Positions 1 to 4,916 of a stretch of DNA of 5,284 bases are shown here, piece after piece; position 1 is the stretch's first letter; the number at the start of each line of letters is the position of its first letter. Under the pieces are notes generated by a model. The model saw nothing but the letters and a program-made list of their open reading frames with translations, was not told the DNA's origin and did no database searches. Both the position numbers and the translations under genes were made by a program. Source of the stretch: JBKPHS01 sp046729975 (lineage in GTDB: Bacteria > Actinomycetota > Thermoleophilia > Solirubrobacterales > Thermoleophilaceae); the NCBI GenBank assembly GCA_046729975.1, contig JBKPHS010000112.1:1-5284 (forward strand), in the 5' to 3' direction.

Positions 1-375
1 GCGCACGTGTTCCGCGATCCGGTCGAACTCGCGCACGAACTCGTCGTAGTCGAACTGCATGGCGTTCAGGTAGGTGCTCCAGGCCATGGTGTTCTTGGCC
101 ACGAGAGACGCCTCCACAATCTCCTCGTCGGTCGCTCCGAAGAGGCGCGCCGCCTCTGCGTGGAAGTAGGCGCAGTAGCGGCAACGGGTGGCGCCCGAGA
201 CGCCGAGCCCGATCAGCTCCTTGTACTTGTTCGGGATCTCGGTCTCGTCGGAGAGCTGGAGGTTCTTGAAGATCCCCCACTCGCTCTCGATTAGATAGTC
301 CGGCACTTGCTGCATGAAGGTGGGGACTAGTCCGAGGGTCTCCTCGATGTCCCGCTCGACTTCTGCTCTGGTCAT
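1..375 (-). CDS. Carboxymuconolactone decarboxylase / AhpD-like protein, partial (C-terminus beyond left edge)
   Basis: Reading leftwards from ATG at 375, the frame stays open for 125 codons to the window edge, so the C-terminus is missing. Seen: residues 53-72 hold the AhpD-type active site, with Glu53, Cys65, Cys68 and His72 (RCRYCAYFH). These spacings equal Glu118/Cys130/Cys133/His137 of Mycobacterium tuberculosis AhpD. Known: in this family the CxxC pair supports thiol-dependent peroxidase or disulfide chemistry, while true carboxymuconolactone decarboxylases lack it. Inference: a cytosolic peroxidase-like or redox protein; the substrate cannot be told. The start is supported by AAGGAG at 381-386, 5 nt upstream. 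An in-frame ATG at 444 would add 23 residues, but its AGGAGGTG lies only about 1-2 nt away, too close. The gene is divergent from the rightward genes. A weak promoter may lie at 510-538 on this strand (TTTCGC, 17 nt, TAGAGT). Confidence 0.9.
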   Translation of the reverse strand, partial: MTRAEVERDIEETLGLVPTFMQQVPDYLIESEWGIFKNLQLSDETEIPNKYKELIGLGVSGATRCRYCAYFHAEAARLFGATDEEIVEASLVAKNTMAWSTYLNAMQFDYDEFVREFDRIAEHVR

Positions 376-568
376 GCGAACTCCTTGGTTCGGGTCGCGC
401 AGGGCCGGCGCGCAGTGCCGCGCCCCCCTTTGCAAGCTGCGCATCACCTCCTCTCGCCGTCCGTGCGCGGCATCCGTGCCCACCGTCTGCACCGCGAGTC
501 CGTCAAGCGACTCTACCGCCGCCAAGCCCGTAGCGAAAGAGCCCCTGGCACGGCGGCATACTGAGCCG
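376..568. other. Divergent intergenic region between the AhpD-like and membrane-protein genes
   Basis: This 193-bp stretch must carry control signals for two divergent genes. On the minus strand a weak -35/-10 pair (TTTCGC 538-533, TAGAGT 515-510, 17-nt spacer) and the AAGGAG at 381-386 are the only candidates. On the plus strand CATACT (557-562) could be a -10 for a leaderless mRNA starting at 569. No repeat, RNA gene or credible extra ORF is seen. Confidence 0.4.
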
Positions 569-946
569 ATGCGGGACTTGCTTCGCGCCGGCGTCAGCGG
601 CGTCATCGTCGTGCTGATCATGGTCGTCGGCAGCTTCGTGCTGTGGCTCGGGGTGCCGCTCGGATGGCTCTGGATCGGGTCTCAGGTCCAGGGTGAGACG
701 GACTCCCTCGGCGCCGCGCTCGGGGTCACGATGCTCGGCGCGGTCGTAACGATCGTGCTGCTCGCGATGGGGCTCGGCTGGCTCAACCGCAAGCACGAGG
801 AGCTCCGCGCCGCCCGCGGACTCGAGTACCAGCGCACGACGACGCTCGAGGGCGTGCTCGTGGTGACCGCCGGCTTCGCGGTCGTCGCCTTCACCGTCTG
901 GTTCCTGTTCTTCGCAGGAATCGGCCCGACGGTCGCGCCGAAGTAG
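569..946 (+). CDS. Small three-helix membrane protein of unknown function
   Basis: A 125-aa protein, family not recognised. Three hydrophobic segments are visible: about residues 9-36, 48-72 and 94-116. A charged loop with NRKHEELRAARG at 73-84 separates helices 2 and 3, and by the positive-inside rule it is likely cytoplasmic. There is no signal peptide, cysteine pair or catalytic motif. The frame is open further upstream to 314, but that part encodes an unremarkable Arg/Ser-rich stretch that overlaps the divergent gene and its leader, so ATG at 569 is chosen, where membrane-protein character begins. No Shine-Dalgarno precedes it. A CATACT at 557-562 sits where a -10 box would give a leaderless mRNA; this is speculative. 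It ends 40 nt before the dehalogenase gene on the same strand, so co-transcription is possible. Confidence 0.72.
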   Translation: MRDLLRAGVSGVIVVLIMVVGSFVLWLGVPLGWLWIGSQVQGETDSLGAALGVTMLGAVVTIVLLAMGLGWLNRKHEELRAARGLEYQRTTTLEGVLVVTAGFAVVAFTVWFLFFAGIGPTVAPK

Positions 947-986
947 CGACTACGCGCCGGCGAGGGATACTCGGGGGTAGGGTGCC

Positions 987-1874
987 GTGCGCGTGGACGT
1001 CTTCCGCACACCGGACGAGCGCTTTCAGGACCTGCCGGGGTACGACTTCGAGCCGAACTGGTTCGACGCGGACGGGCTGCGACTGCACTACGTCGACGAG
1101 GGCGACGGCTCGCCCGTGGTCTGCTTTCACGGCGAGCCGACTTGGGCCTATCTCTACCGCAGGATGCTGCCGCCGCTCGTCGGCGCCAGGCACCGCGTGA
1201 TCTGCCCGGACTACGCCGGCTTCGGTCGATCCGACAAGCCGACCGAGCGCGGCTGGTACACGTACGACCGCCACGTGGAGCTCGTGTCCGGGCTGCTCGA
1301 CGGTCTCGACCTTGGGGGCGTCACGGTCGTCGTGCAGGACTGGGGTGGGCCGATCGGGCTGCGCTGGGCGGTCGAGCACGGCGACCGGGTGACCCGCCTC
1401 GTGATCCTCAACACCGGGCTCTTCACCGGACGGGTGAGCAAGGGCTTCATGGCCTGGCGCGAGTTCGCCGCGAAGAACCCCGATCTGCCGGTGGGCTTCG
1501 TGATCCAGGGCGCCACCGCCGGTGAGCTGCCGCCCGAGGTGGTCGCTGCCTACGAGGCGCCATTCCCGACGCCGGAGTCGAAGGCGGGCGCGGCGCAGTT
1601 CCCGCTGATCGTGCCCACCTCCGACGACGAGCCGGGAGCGGCCGAGATGCGCGCGGTGGCGTACGAGCTCTCGAAGTGGGACAAGCCGGCGCTCGTCGCG
1701 TTCTCCGATCAGGACCCCGTGTTTCCCTACCCGCGCGCGGGCGAGGCGTTCACGGGGCTGATTCCGGGCGCCTCGGAGCAGGTGCGCATCGAGGGCGCAG
1801 CGCACTTCCTGCAGGAGGACCGCGGCGAGCGCATAGCGGAGGAGATCATCCAATTCATGGGAGGTACGACATGA
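987..1874 (+). CDS. dhmA: Haloalkane dehalogenase (HLD-I subfamily, alpha/beta hydrolase)
   Basis: A 295-aa cytosolic hydrolase predicted to cleave carbon-halogen bonds of haloalkanes, giving an alcohol plus halide (EC 3.8.1.5). Seen: oxyanion motif HGEPTW at 48-53; nucleophile Asp118 in VVVQDWGG with Trp119 next to it; cap-domain Trp157 in FMAWREF; Asp243 in FSDQDPVF as catalytic acid; His273 in GAAHFLQED. Known: these match Asp124, Trp125, Trp175, Asp260 and His289 of Xanthobacter DhlA, and the two tryptophans bind the leaving halide. The overall sequence resembles mycobacterial Rv2296. The GTG start is supported because the following VFRTPDERF matches the conserved N-terminus (RTPDQRF in DhlA). 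The SD is weak (GGGGGTAGGG, 973-982). The stop overlaps the next gene by ATGA. A non-halogenated substrate cannot be excluded, but the halide-binding pair argues for a true dehalogenase. The symbol follows the HLD-I (DhmA) naming. Confidence 0.93.
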   Translation: MRVDVFRTPDERFQDLPGYDFEPNWFDADGLRLHYVDEGDGSPVVCFHGEPTWAYLYRRMLPPLVGARHRVICPDYAGFGRSDKPTERGWYTYDRHVELVSGLLDGLDLGGVTVVVQDWGGPIGLRWAVEHGDRVTRLVILNTGLFTGRVSKGFMAWREFAAKNPDLPVGFVIQGATAGELPPEVVAAYEAPFPTPESKAGAAQFPLIVPTSDDEPGAAEMRAVAYELSKWDKPALVAFSDQDPVFPYPRAGEAFTGLIPGASEQVRIEGAAHFLQEDRGERIAEEIIQFMGGTT

Positions 1875-2059
1875 GCAGGTTCGAGAAGCTGATCGGCAGG
1901 TTCAAGAAGGCCACCGGGGACGCCATCGACGACCCGGCTCTGCGGCGGGAGGGCGTGAAGGAGGAGCGCAAGGCCGAGGCGAAGGAGGAGGCGGCGCTCG
2001 CCGAGGAGCGTGCCGAGGAGAAGGCGCGCGAGGTCGCCGACATGGAGCGCGAGACGTAG
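1871..2059 (+). CDS. CsbD-like / MBP1-like small charged stress protein
   Basis: A 62-aa protein starting in the ATGA overlap with the dehalogenase stop. The overlap implies translational coupling, and GGGAGG at 1859-1864, 6 nt upstream, supports the start. Residues 1-25 (FEKLIGRFKKATGDAIDDPAL) resemble the N-terminal repeat of CsbD proteins. Residues 29-62 are almost all Glu, Lys, Ala and Arg, predicted as one long amphipathic helix ending in ADMERET. Known: CsbD is a sigma-B-controlled stress protein in Bacillus, and similar short proteins in actinobacteria are annotated as CsbD family or microaggregate-binding protein 1. The molecular function is not established. No membrane segment or cysteine is present. 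The family call rests on pattern resemblance; low complexity limits certainty. Confidence 0.78.
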   Translation: MSRFEKLIGRFKKATGDAIDDPALRREGVKEERKAEAKEEAALAEERAEEKAREVADMERET

Positions 2060-2103
2060 GCGCCGCGCTGGCCGGAGTCTCCATAGACGAGTTCCAGCGG
2101 GCC

Positions 2104-2526
2104 ATGGAGGGCCGGCTGCCCGGCCTCTTCGGCATCCGCCTGGAGGCGATCCAGCACGGCCGCGTCGGCGCCGTTCTGGAGTTGCGGCCGGAGTTCATGG
2201 CGCCGAACGAGTTCCTCCACGCCGGCACGGTCGTGACTCTGGCCGACTCGTGTTGCGGCATGGGCTGCCTCGCATCCCTGCCAGAGGGCGCGGCCGGCTT
2301 CACGACGGCCGAGCTGAAGGTGAACTTCCTGCGCACGGCGCGCGAGGGAGAGACGCTGCGTTGCGACGCACGGCTCGTCCACGGCGGCCGCACGACGCAG
2401 GTGTGGGACGCGAGCGTCAGCCGCGAGTCGGACGGTCGAGAGCTCGCGCTCTTCCGGTGCACGCAGTACCTGCTGCGGGACGAGGACCCGCGGACGGCCG
2501 AGCAGGCGCGCAAGGTGGGCCGCTAG
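2104..2526 (+). CDS. PaaI-family hotdog-fold thioesterase
   Basis: A 140-aa single-hotdog protein predicted to hydrolyse acyl-CoA (often aryl-acyl-CoA) thioesters in the cytosol. Seen: NEFLHAGTVVTLAD with Asn35, His39 and Asp48. The His-to-Asp spacing of nine equals His52/Asp61 of E. coli PaaI, but the usual HGG is HAG here. The beta-strand segment TTAELKVNFLRTAREGETL (67-85) and the region ending in CTQYLL fit the family. The family is normally about 130-150 aa and works as a tetramer. The start is uncertain: ATG 2104 has only AGCGGG upstream. The frame is open further upstream and encodes AGVSIDEFQRA, which looks like the usual family N-terminus, so a CTG at 2068 or another non-standard start is possible. 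It lies 44 nt after the CsbD-like gene, probably in the same operon. Substrate unknown. Confidence 0.88.
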   Translation: MEGRLPGLFGIRLEAIQHGRVGAVLELRPEFMAPNEFLHAGTVVTLADSCCGMGCLASLPEGAAGFTTAELKVNFLRTAREGETLRCDARLVHGGRTTQVWDASVSRESDGRELALFRCTQYLLRDEDPRTAEQARKVGR

Positions 2527-2538
2527 GGCGTGGCTGGA

Positions 2539-2622
2539 TGCGGATGAGAGGACTCGAACCTCCACGTCCCGAAGGACACAGGCACCTGAAGCCTGCGCGT
2601 CTGCCAATTCCGCCACATCCGC
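2539..2622 (-). tRNA. tRNA-Leu (anticodon CAG)
   Basis: An 84-nt class II tRNA read leftwards. Acceptor stem GCGGATG (2622-2616) pairs with CATCCGC (2546-2540), with A as discriminator at 2539. The D-arm contains GCGGAATTGGCAGACGC. The anticodon arm is CAGGC-TTCAGGT-GCCTG, giving anticodon CAG, which reads CUG leucine codons. The long variable arm folds as GTCC-TTCG-GGAC with a stable UUCG tetraloop. The T-arm is GGAGG-TTCGAGT-CCTCT. The layout closely follows E. coli tRNA-Leu(CAG). The 3' CCA is not encoded (TCC follows the discriminator), so it must be added enzymatically. It lies downstream of the hydroxylase gene on the same strand and 12 nt from the end of the convergent thioesterase gene. 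Confidence 0.97.
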
Positions 2623-2632
2623 GGGCAGGCCG

Positions 2633-2638
2633 AGGATA
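2633..2638 (-). promoter_or_regulatory. Possible -10 box for tRNA-Leu
   Basis: TATCCT on the minus strand (2638 to 2633) would place transcription start near 2626, about 4 nt before the mature tRNA. No convincing -35 box is seen 16-18 nt upstream. The tRNA may instead be processed from a transcript of the hydroxylase gene. Confidence 0.25.
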
Positions 2639-2678
2639 GCCCAAGGCCGGACGCCTCAGACGTGCGCGGTTCGGCGGG

Positions 2679-3296
2679 TTAGCGCTGGGCCTCTCGGCGG
2701 CTGAAGGTCCCGAATACCCGGTCCCAGTACGGCGCGCTGATGCCGAAGCCGTTCGTGTCGTCCTGGAAGTGATGACGCATGTGCAACTCGCGCAGCCGCC
2801 TGCCGAAGCGGCTCTTCGGCGTGTAGTGGTGGAGCGCGTAGTGCGTCATGTCGTAGGCGAGGTAGCCGCCGAAGAAGCCGGCCCCGAAGGCGAAGGCTGT
2901 CGGGGTGCCCAGCACGAGCACGAAGGCGCCGAGGAAGACGGCCCCGAGCGGGATGCTCACCGACGGGGGCATCACAAGGCGCAGCGGGTCGTTCGGATGG
3001 TCGTGGTGGACGCCGTGGATGATCCAGTGGAAGCGCGCGCCGATCCCCTGCTCGGGCTCGAAGTGGAAGATCCCGCGGTGAATCCAGTACTCGCTGAGAG
3101 TCCAGAAGAAATAGCCGCCCACGAACCACGCGAGGGTCGTGAGCGCGCTCATCTCATCCAGCGCGAGCACCGCGAGGACCGTGATCGTCGGGGCGAAGAT
3201 GAGCACGGGAACCGCGGGGTGGACCCGCGACAACCGGTCGAAGAAGTCCGAGTCGAACATGCGCGGGGACGACTTGAGGAGCTCGCTACGCCGCAT
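2679..3296 (-). CDS. Fatty acid 2-hydroxylase family (Scs7/FA2H-type) membrane protein
   Basis: A 205-aa integral membrane di-iron hydroxylase of the fatty acid hydroxylase/sterol desaturase superfamily. Seen: histidine clusters in family order, HRGIFH (73-78), HWIIHGVHHDHP (90-101), YDMTHYALHH (148-157) and HMRHHF (172-177), then GFGISAPYWDRVFGTF (183-198). Hydrophobic stretches at about 29-47, 52-70, 113-130 and 133-150 form the membrane part. Known: the RLVMPP segment (106-111) and terminal WDxVFGT match yeast Scs7p and animal FA2H, which add a 2-hydroxyl group to long-chain fatty acids. The N-terminal cytochrome b5 domain of the eukaryotic enzymes is absent, so the electron donor must be separate. 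ATG 3296 is chosen although its SD is poor (GAGGG 13 nt away). A TTG at 3332 with GGAG about 8 nt upstream would add 12 residues, and ATG 3260 is also possible. It follows the secreted-protein gene by 48 nt. Confidence 0.9.
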   Translation of the reverse strand: MRRSELLKSSPRMFDSDFFDRLSRVHPAVPVLIFAPTITVLAVLALDEMSALTTLAWFVGGYFFWTLSEYWIHRGIFHFEPEQGIGARFHWIIHGVHHDHPNDPLRLVMPPSVSIPLGAVFLGAFVLVLGTPTAFAFGAGFFGGYLAYDMTHYALHHYTPKSRFGRRLRELHMRHHFQDDTNGFGISAPYWDRVFGTFSRREAQR

Positions 3297-3344
3297 GACT
3301 GCATGGTAACCCTCGGGTGCGGCGGCCGCCAAGGCCGGCTCCGC

Positions 3345-3689
3345 CTAGTCGCAGCCGGTCTGGATGGCGCGATGGGCCTCGGAGCCCGTCGTCTTTGACG
3401 GGTCGCAATGTGCGCTGACGCCCAGCAGCGACCCGGACTTGCCGTTGGTGTAATTGCCGGGCTCCGCAGGGAGGTGCACGCCCGGTACGCCGAACTCCTC
3501 CTCGACGTTGGTGCCAGGCGACACGAACAGCCAGGCGTCGCCGACGTTCACCCACTGGCCCTTGATCGTGAAGGGCTCCGTCGTGTCTGCGGGACGCTTG
3601 ACGTTGACGCACGTGTTCGCGAGCGCGGCGGCGGGCACAGACATGGCCAGCGCGGCCGCAAGCGTGAGAACCACTACCCGAGAGCGCAC
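3345..3689 (-). CDS. Small secreted protein of unknown function
   Basis: A 114-aa precursor, family not recognised. Seen: an n-region RSR, a hydrophobic core VVVLTLAAALAMSVPAAALA, and a likely signal peptidase I site after Ala24 (ALA before NTC). The mature protein is about 90 aa with three cysteines (27, 95, 113), so one disulfide plus a free thiol is possible. Its middle part (WVNVGDAWLFVSPGTNVEEEF) looks beta-rich. The start is GTG 3689, because AGGAGG (3700-3695) lies 5 nt upstream and the signal peptide begins there; a longer open frame to 3761 adds a charged stretch ahead of the signal and is rejected. Exported to the cell surface or medium. The hydroxylase gene follows 48 nt downstream, so the two may share a transcript. 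No functional claim can be made. Confidence 0.8.
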   Translation of the reverse strand: MRSRVVVLTLAAALAMSVPAAALANTCVNVKRPADTTEPFTIKGQWVNVGDAWLFVSPGTNVEEEFGVPGVHLPAEPGNYTNGKSGSLLGVSAHCDPSKTTGSEAHRAIQTGCD

Positions 3690-3694
3690 GGCAT

Positions 3695-3700
3695 CCTCCT
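3695..3700 (-). promoter_or_regulatory. Shine-Dalgarno fixing the GTG start of the secreted protein
   Basis: AGGAGG on the minus strand lies 5 nt before GTG 3689. An ATG at 3694 between the two opens a frame that stops after seven codons, so GTG is the working start. Confidence 0.75.
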
Positions 3701-3809
3701 GTCGTTGGACTCTGGCGGCTAGGGCTTTCCCGTCGCGGTACGGCGCCAAACCAGTGGCCATCGGCCGGTGAAAACGCCGCGAATTGCGGCCTGGGGTCCA
3801 GCAACGCCC

Positions 3810-3839
3810 TTGACGCGTACGCGGGGCGGCAGGTTTAGT
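3810..3839 (+). promoter_or_regulatory. Putative housekeeping-type promoter for the HTH-membrane gene
   Basis: TTGACG (3810-3815), an 18-nt spacer and TTTAGT (3834-3839) match sigma-70 consensus at 5/6 and 4/6 positions. Transcription would begin near 3846, which is exactly the first base of the long inverted repeat in the leader. That agreement is the main support. In a GC-rich genome such a -35 is uncommon by chance, but there is no experimental evidence. Confidence 0.45.
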
Positions 3840-3845
3840 GCGGTT

Positions 3846-3904
3846 GCGACCTATATCGGGGAGTTCCCCCCGGTGGGCGGCGCCCCAATCGCCGCCGAGG
3901 TCGC
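3846..3904 (+). ncRNA. Putative structured 5' leader (three-way junction), class unknown
   Basis: The 59-nt leader can fold with a 7-bp closing stem GCGACCT (3846-3852) with AGGTCGC (3898-3904), a short hairpin GGGG-AGTT-CCCC (3858-3869), and a 7-bp hairpin GGCGGCG (3876-3882) with CGCCGCC (3890-3896) around loop CCCCAAT. The CCCC of that loop could also pair with GGGG at 3858-3861 as a pseudoknot. An alternative GGGC-GGC-GCCC stem (3875-3885) excludes the second hairpin. TTCCC at 3864-3868 could pair with the downstream SD (GGGAG, 3925-3929), which would give a way to hide it. I checked remembered motifs (purine, GEMM, ydaO, glycine, fluoride, pfl) and none fits. In GC-rich DNA short inverted repeats are frequent, so this may be chance. 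Confidence 0.35.
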
Positions 3905-3922
3905 TTCACGGACGGAGACCCC

Positions 3923-3929
3923 AAGGGAG
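3923..3929 (+). promoter_or_regulatory. Shine-Dalgarno of the upstream ORF
   Basis: AAGGGAG lies 6 nt before ATG 3936. It is the only good ribosome binding site in front of the HTH-membrane gene, whose own ATG at 3995 has none. Ribosomes therefore probably enter at the upstream ORF. Confidence 0.55.
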
Positions 3930-3935
3930 CTGTAG

Positions 3936-4001
3936 ATGGAGGTTCGCGCGCTGCGCCACGCGCGCGCGGCGTCGTCCTTGCGTGCCCGACCCGCATGCTA
4001 G
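3936..4001 (+). CDS. Upstream ORF / leader peptide (21 aa) overlapping the HTH-membrane gene
   Basis: ATG 3936 begins 21 codons rich in Arg (5) and Ala, ending in RPAC and TAG at 3999-4001. It has a good SD 6 nt upstream. Its end overlaps the start of the next gene (ATG 3995-3997) in another frame, a layout typical of translational coupling. The product resembles no known leader peptide, and there is no run of one regulatory codon. The alternative is that this is the true N-terminus of the downstream protein, separated by a frameshift (real, programmed or a sequencing error). Both readings explain why ATG 3995 lacks an SD. Which is right cannot be told from this copy alone. Confidence 0.45.
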   Translation: MEVRALRHARAASSLRARPAC

Positions 4002-4915
4002 GCACGGCCCGCGCTGACCTGATCGGCGCTATCAGGCGGCTCGATCCTGCGAGCCGCCGGCTGCTCGAGCTGTCATTCCGCGACGCCCTCCCGGACGGCG
4101 AGATCGCGCGGCGACTCGAAACGTCTGCTTCGCAGGTCCGGCTCCGCCGCGCGGACGCGGTCGTCGCGCTGGTCCGGGCCTTGCGGCTCAGGCGGCTCGG
4201 CGACGTCGAGGCGATGCTGGACGCCGCCTCGGAGCTGCCGCCCGAAGCCTGGTCCACAGCCGGGGACGCCGGCGCCCCGGAGGCCCTCACTTCTCGGCGC
4301 CAGTCTGCTGCGAGGCCGCTCGTCCTGGCGGGTGCGGTCGCCGCTGCCCTCGCCGTCACCCTTGCGACGGTCACGGGAGTCCCAGATCAACGGGAGCCCC
4401 GCCGACCGGGGGAGAGCACCGAACCGCCTGCCCCGCGGGCCGAGAAGACGCCACGCCTCGGCGGACCGCTTGGCCGACTCGGGGCGGGCGGACCGGTGGC
4501 CCTCGCCGGCTTGGGCACCGTCAGGCCGCCGCTCGTGACCGCGGGTGCTCGAGCGGGACGGTCGCACGACCGGCGAGCGCGCTCAGCTCCCGAGTCGGTC
4601 GGAGACACCCCCAGCGCCGTTGCCCTCGTCCCGCCGTCCGCCGGCTCGAGCTCGGCGGCAGCAGAGCAGTCACGGGGCAGGCGCAAGGGCGCATCGCAGC
4701 CGCCCGAGGCCGCGAAGCCCGTGCGGGCAGCCCACCAGGCGCCGAAGCCACAAAGCAGCCCCAAGACGAAGCCCCGTCCCGCCCGTCGGCAGCCGCCGGC
4801 AAGATCGCGGCAGGATCACTCAAGGCCAGCTCCGACCAACGCCGCATCGCCGCACGGCCAGGGCAGCCCCGGCCCGCCGCCGGAGCCGCCGGGCCAGGCC
4901 CGGCACGGCGGATAA
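3995..4915 (+). CDS. Sigma-region-4-like HTH protein with one membrane helix and Pro/Ala/Arg-rich tail
   Basis: A 306-aa protein, not assigned to a named family. Residues 6-62 (LDPASRRLLELSF, DGEIARRLETSASQVRLRR) look like the helix-turn-helix of sigma-70 region 4 or LuxR-type domains. There is no region 2, so it is not a complete sigma factor. Residues 108-129 (PLVLAGAVAAALAVTLATVTGV) form one membrane helix. The remaining 175 residues are Pro, Ala, Arg, Ser and Gly rich, without a recognisable domain or cysteines, and end in a Gly/Pro/His-rich stretch. Predicted topology: HTH in the cytosol, tail outside. Inference: a membrane-tethered regulator, or a degenerate sigma-like domain used for protein contact. 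ATG 3995 has no SD; see the overlapping upstream ORF. The stop lies 1 nt from that of the convergent gene. The composition-biased tail makes its exact frame less certain than the N-terminal half. Confidence 0.75.
   Translation: MLGTARADLIGAIRRLDPASRRLLELSFRDALPDGEIARRLETSASQVRLRRADAVVALVRALRLRRLGDVEAMLDAASELPPEAWSTAGDAGAPEALTSRRQSAARPLVLAGAVAAALAVTLATVTGVPDQREPRRPGESTEPPAPRAEKTPRLGGPLGRLGAGGPVALAGLGTVRPPLVTAGARAGRSHDRRARSAPESVGDTPSAVALVPPSAGSSSAAAEQSRGRRKGASQPPEAAKPVRAAHQAPKPQSSPKTKPRPARRQPPARSRQDHSRPAPTNAASPHGQGSPGPPPEPPGQARHGG
4888..4904. terminator. 17-nt perfect palindrome at convergent gene ends (possible bidirectional terminator)
   Basis: GCCGGGCC (4888-4895), one A, then GGCCCGGC (4897-4904). 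As RNA it gives a 7-bp all-GC stem with a 3-nt loop on either strand. It lies inside the last codons of the rightward gene and 12 nt beyond the stop of the leftward gene. Neither strand has a U-tract, so it would be a tract-less hairpin of the kind proposed for high-GC actinobacteria, or only a coincidence of the Gly/Pro/Ala-coding sequence. Confidence 0.35.
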
Positions 4916-4916
4916 A

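Noticed and set aside
7..294. Rightward open frame of 95 codons at the left edge
   Set aside because: Antisense to the AhpD-like gene, whose catalytic Glu/Cys/Cys/His spacing is exact.
501..506. TTGACG on the minus strand, a good -35 match upstream of the AhpD-like gene
   Set aside because: No AT-rich -10 occurs 16-19 nt downstream (GTGGGC there), so it is not called as a promoter.
891..1853. Long leftward open frame (320 codons) opposite the dehalogenase gene
   Set aside because: Its translation is Arg/His/Ala-rich with no family pattern, and it lies fully antisense to a gene with a complete catalytic set. Such frames are expected in GC-rich coding DNA.
1855..2616. Leftward open frame of 253 codons across the CsbD-like gene, the thioesterase gene and part of the tRNA
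   Set aside because: It is antisense to two recognisable genes and would have to start inside the tRNA-Leu; no domain is seen.
3321..3330. GGCGGCCGCC 10-bp palindrome between the secreted-protein and hydroxylase genes
   Set aside because: Too short and loop-less for a terminator, with no U-tract; expected by chance at this GC content.
2769..3398. Rightward open frame of 209 codons opposite the hydroxylase gene
   Set aside because: Glu/Arg/Val-rich repetitive composition typical of antisense to a real gene; the opposite strand has unmistakable histidine motifs.
3846..3904. Assignment of the leader to a known riboswitch (purine, ydaO, GEMM, fluoride, glycine, ZTP)
   Set aside because: The conserved core bases of these classes are absent; only the general three-way-junction shape is shared, so no class name is given.
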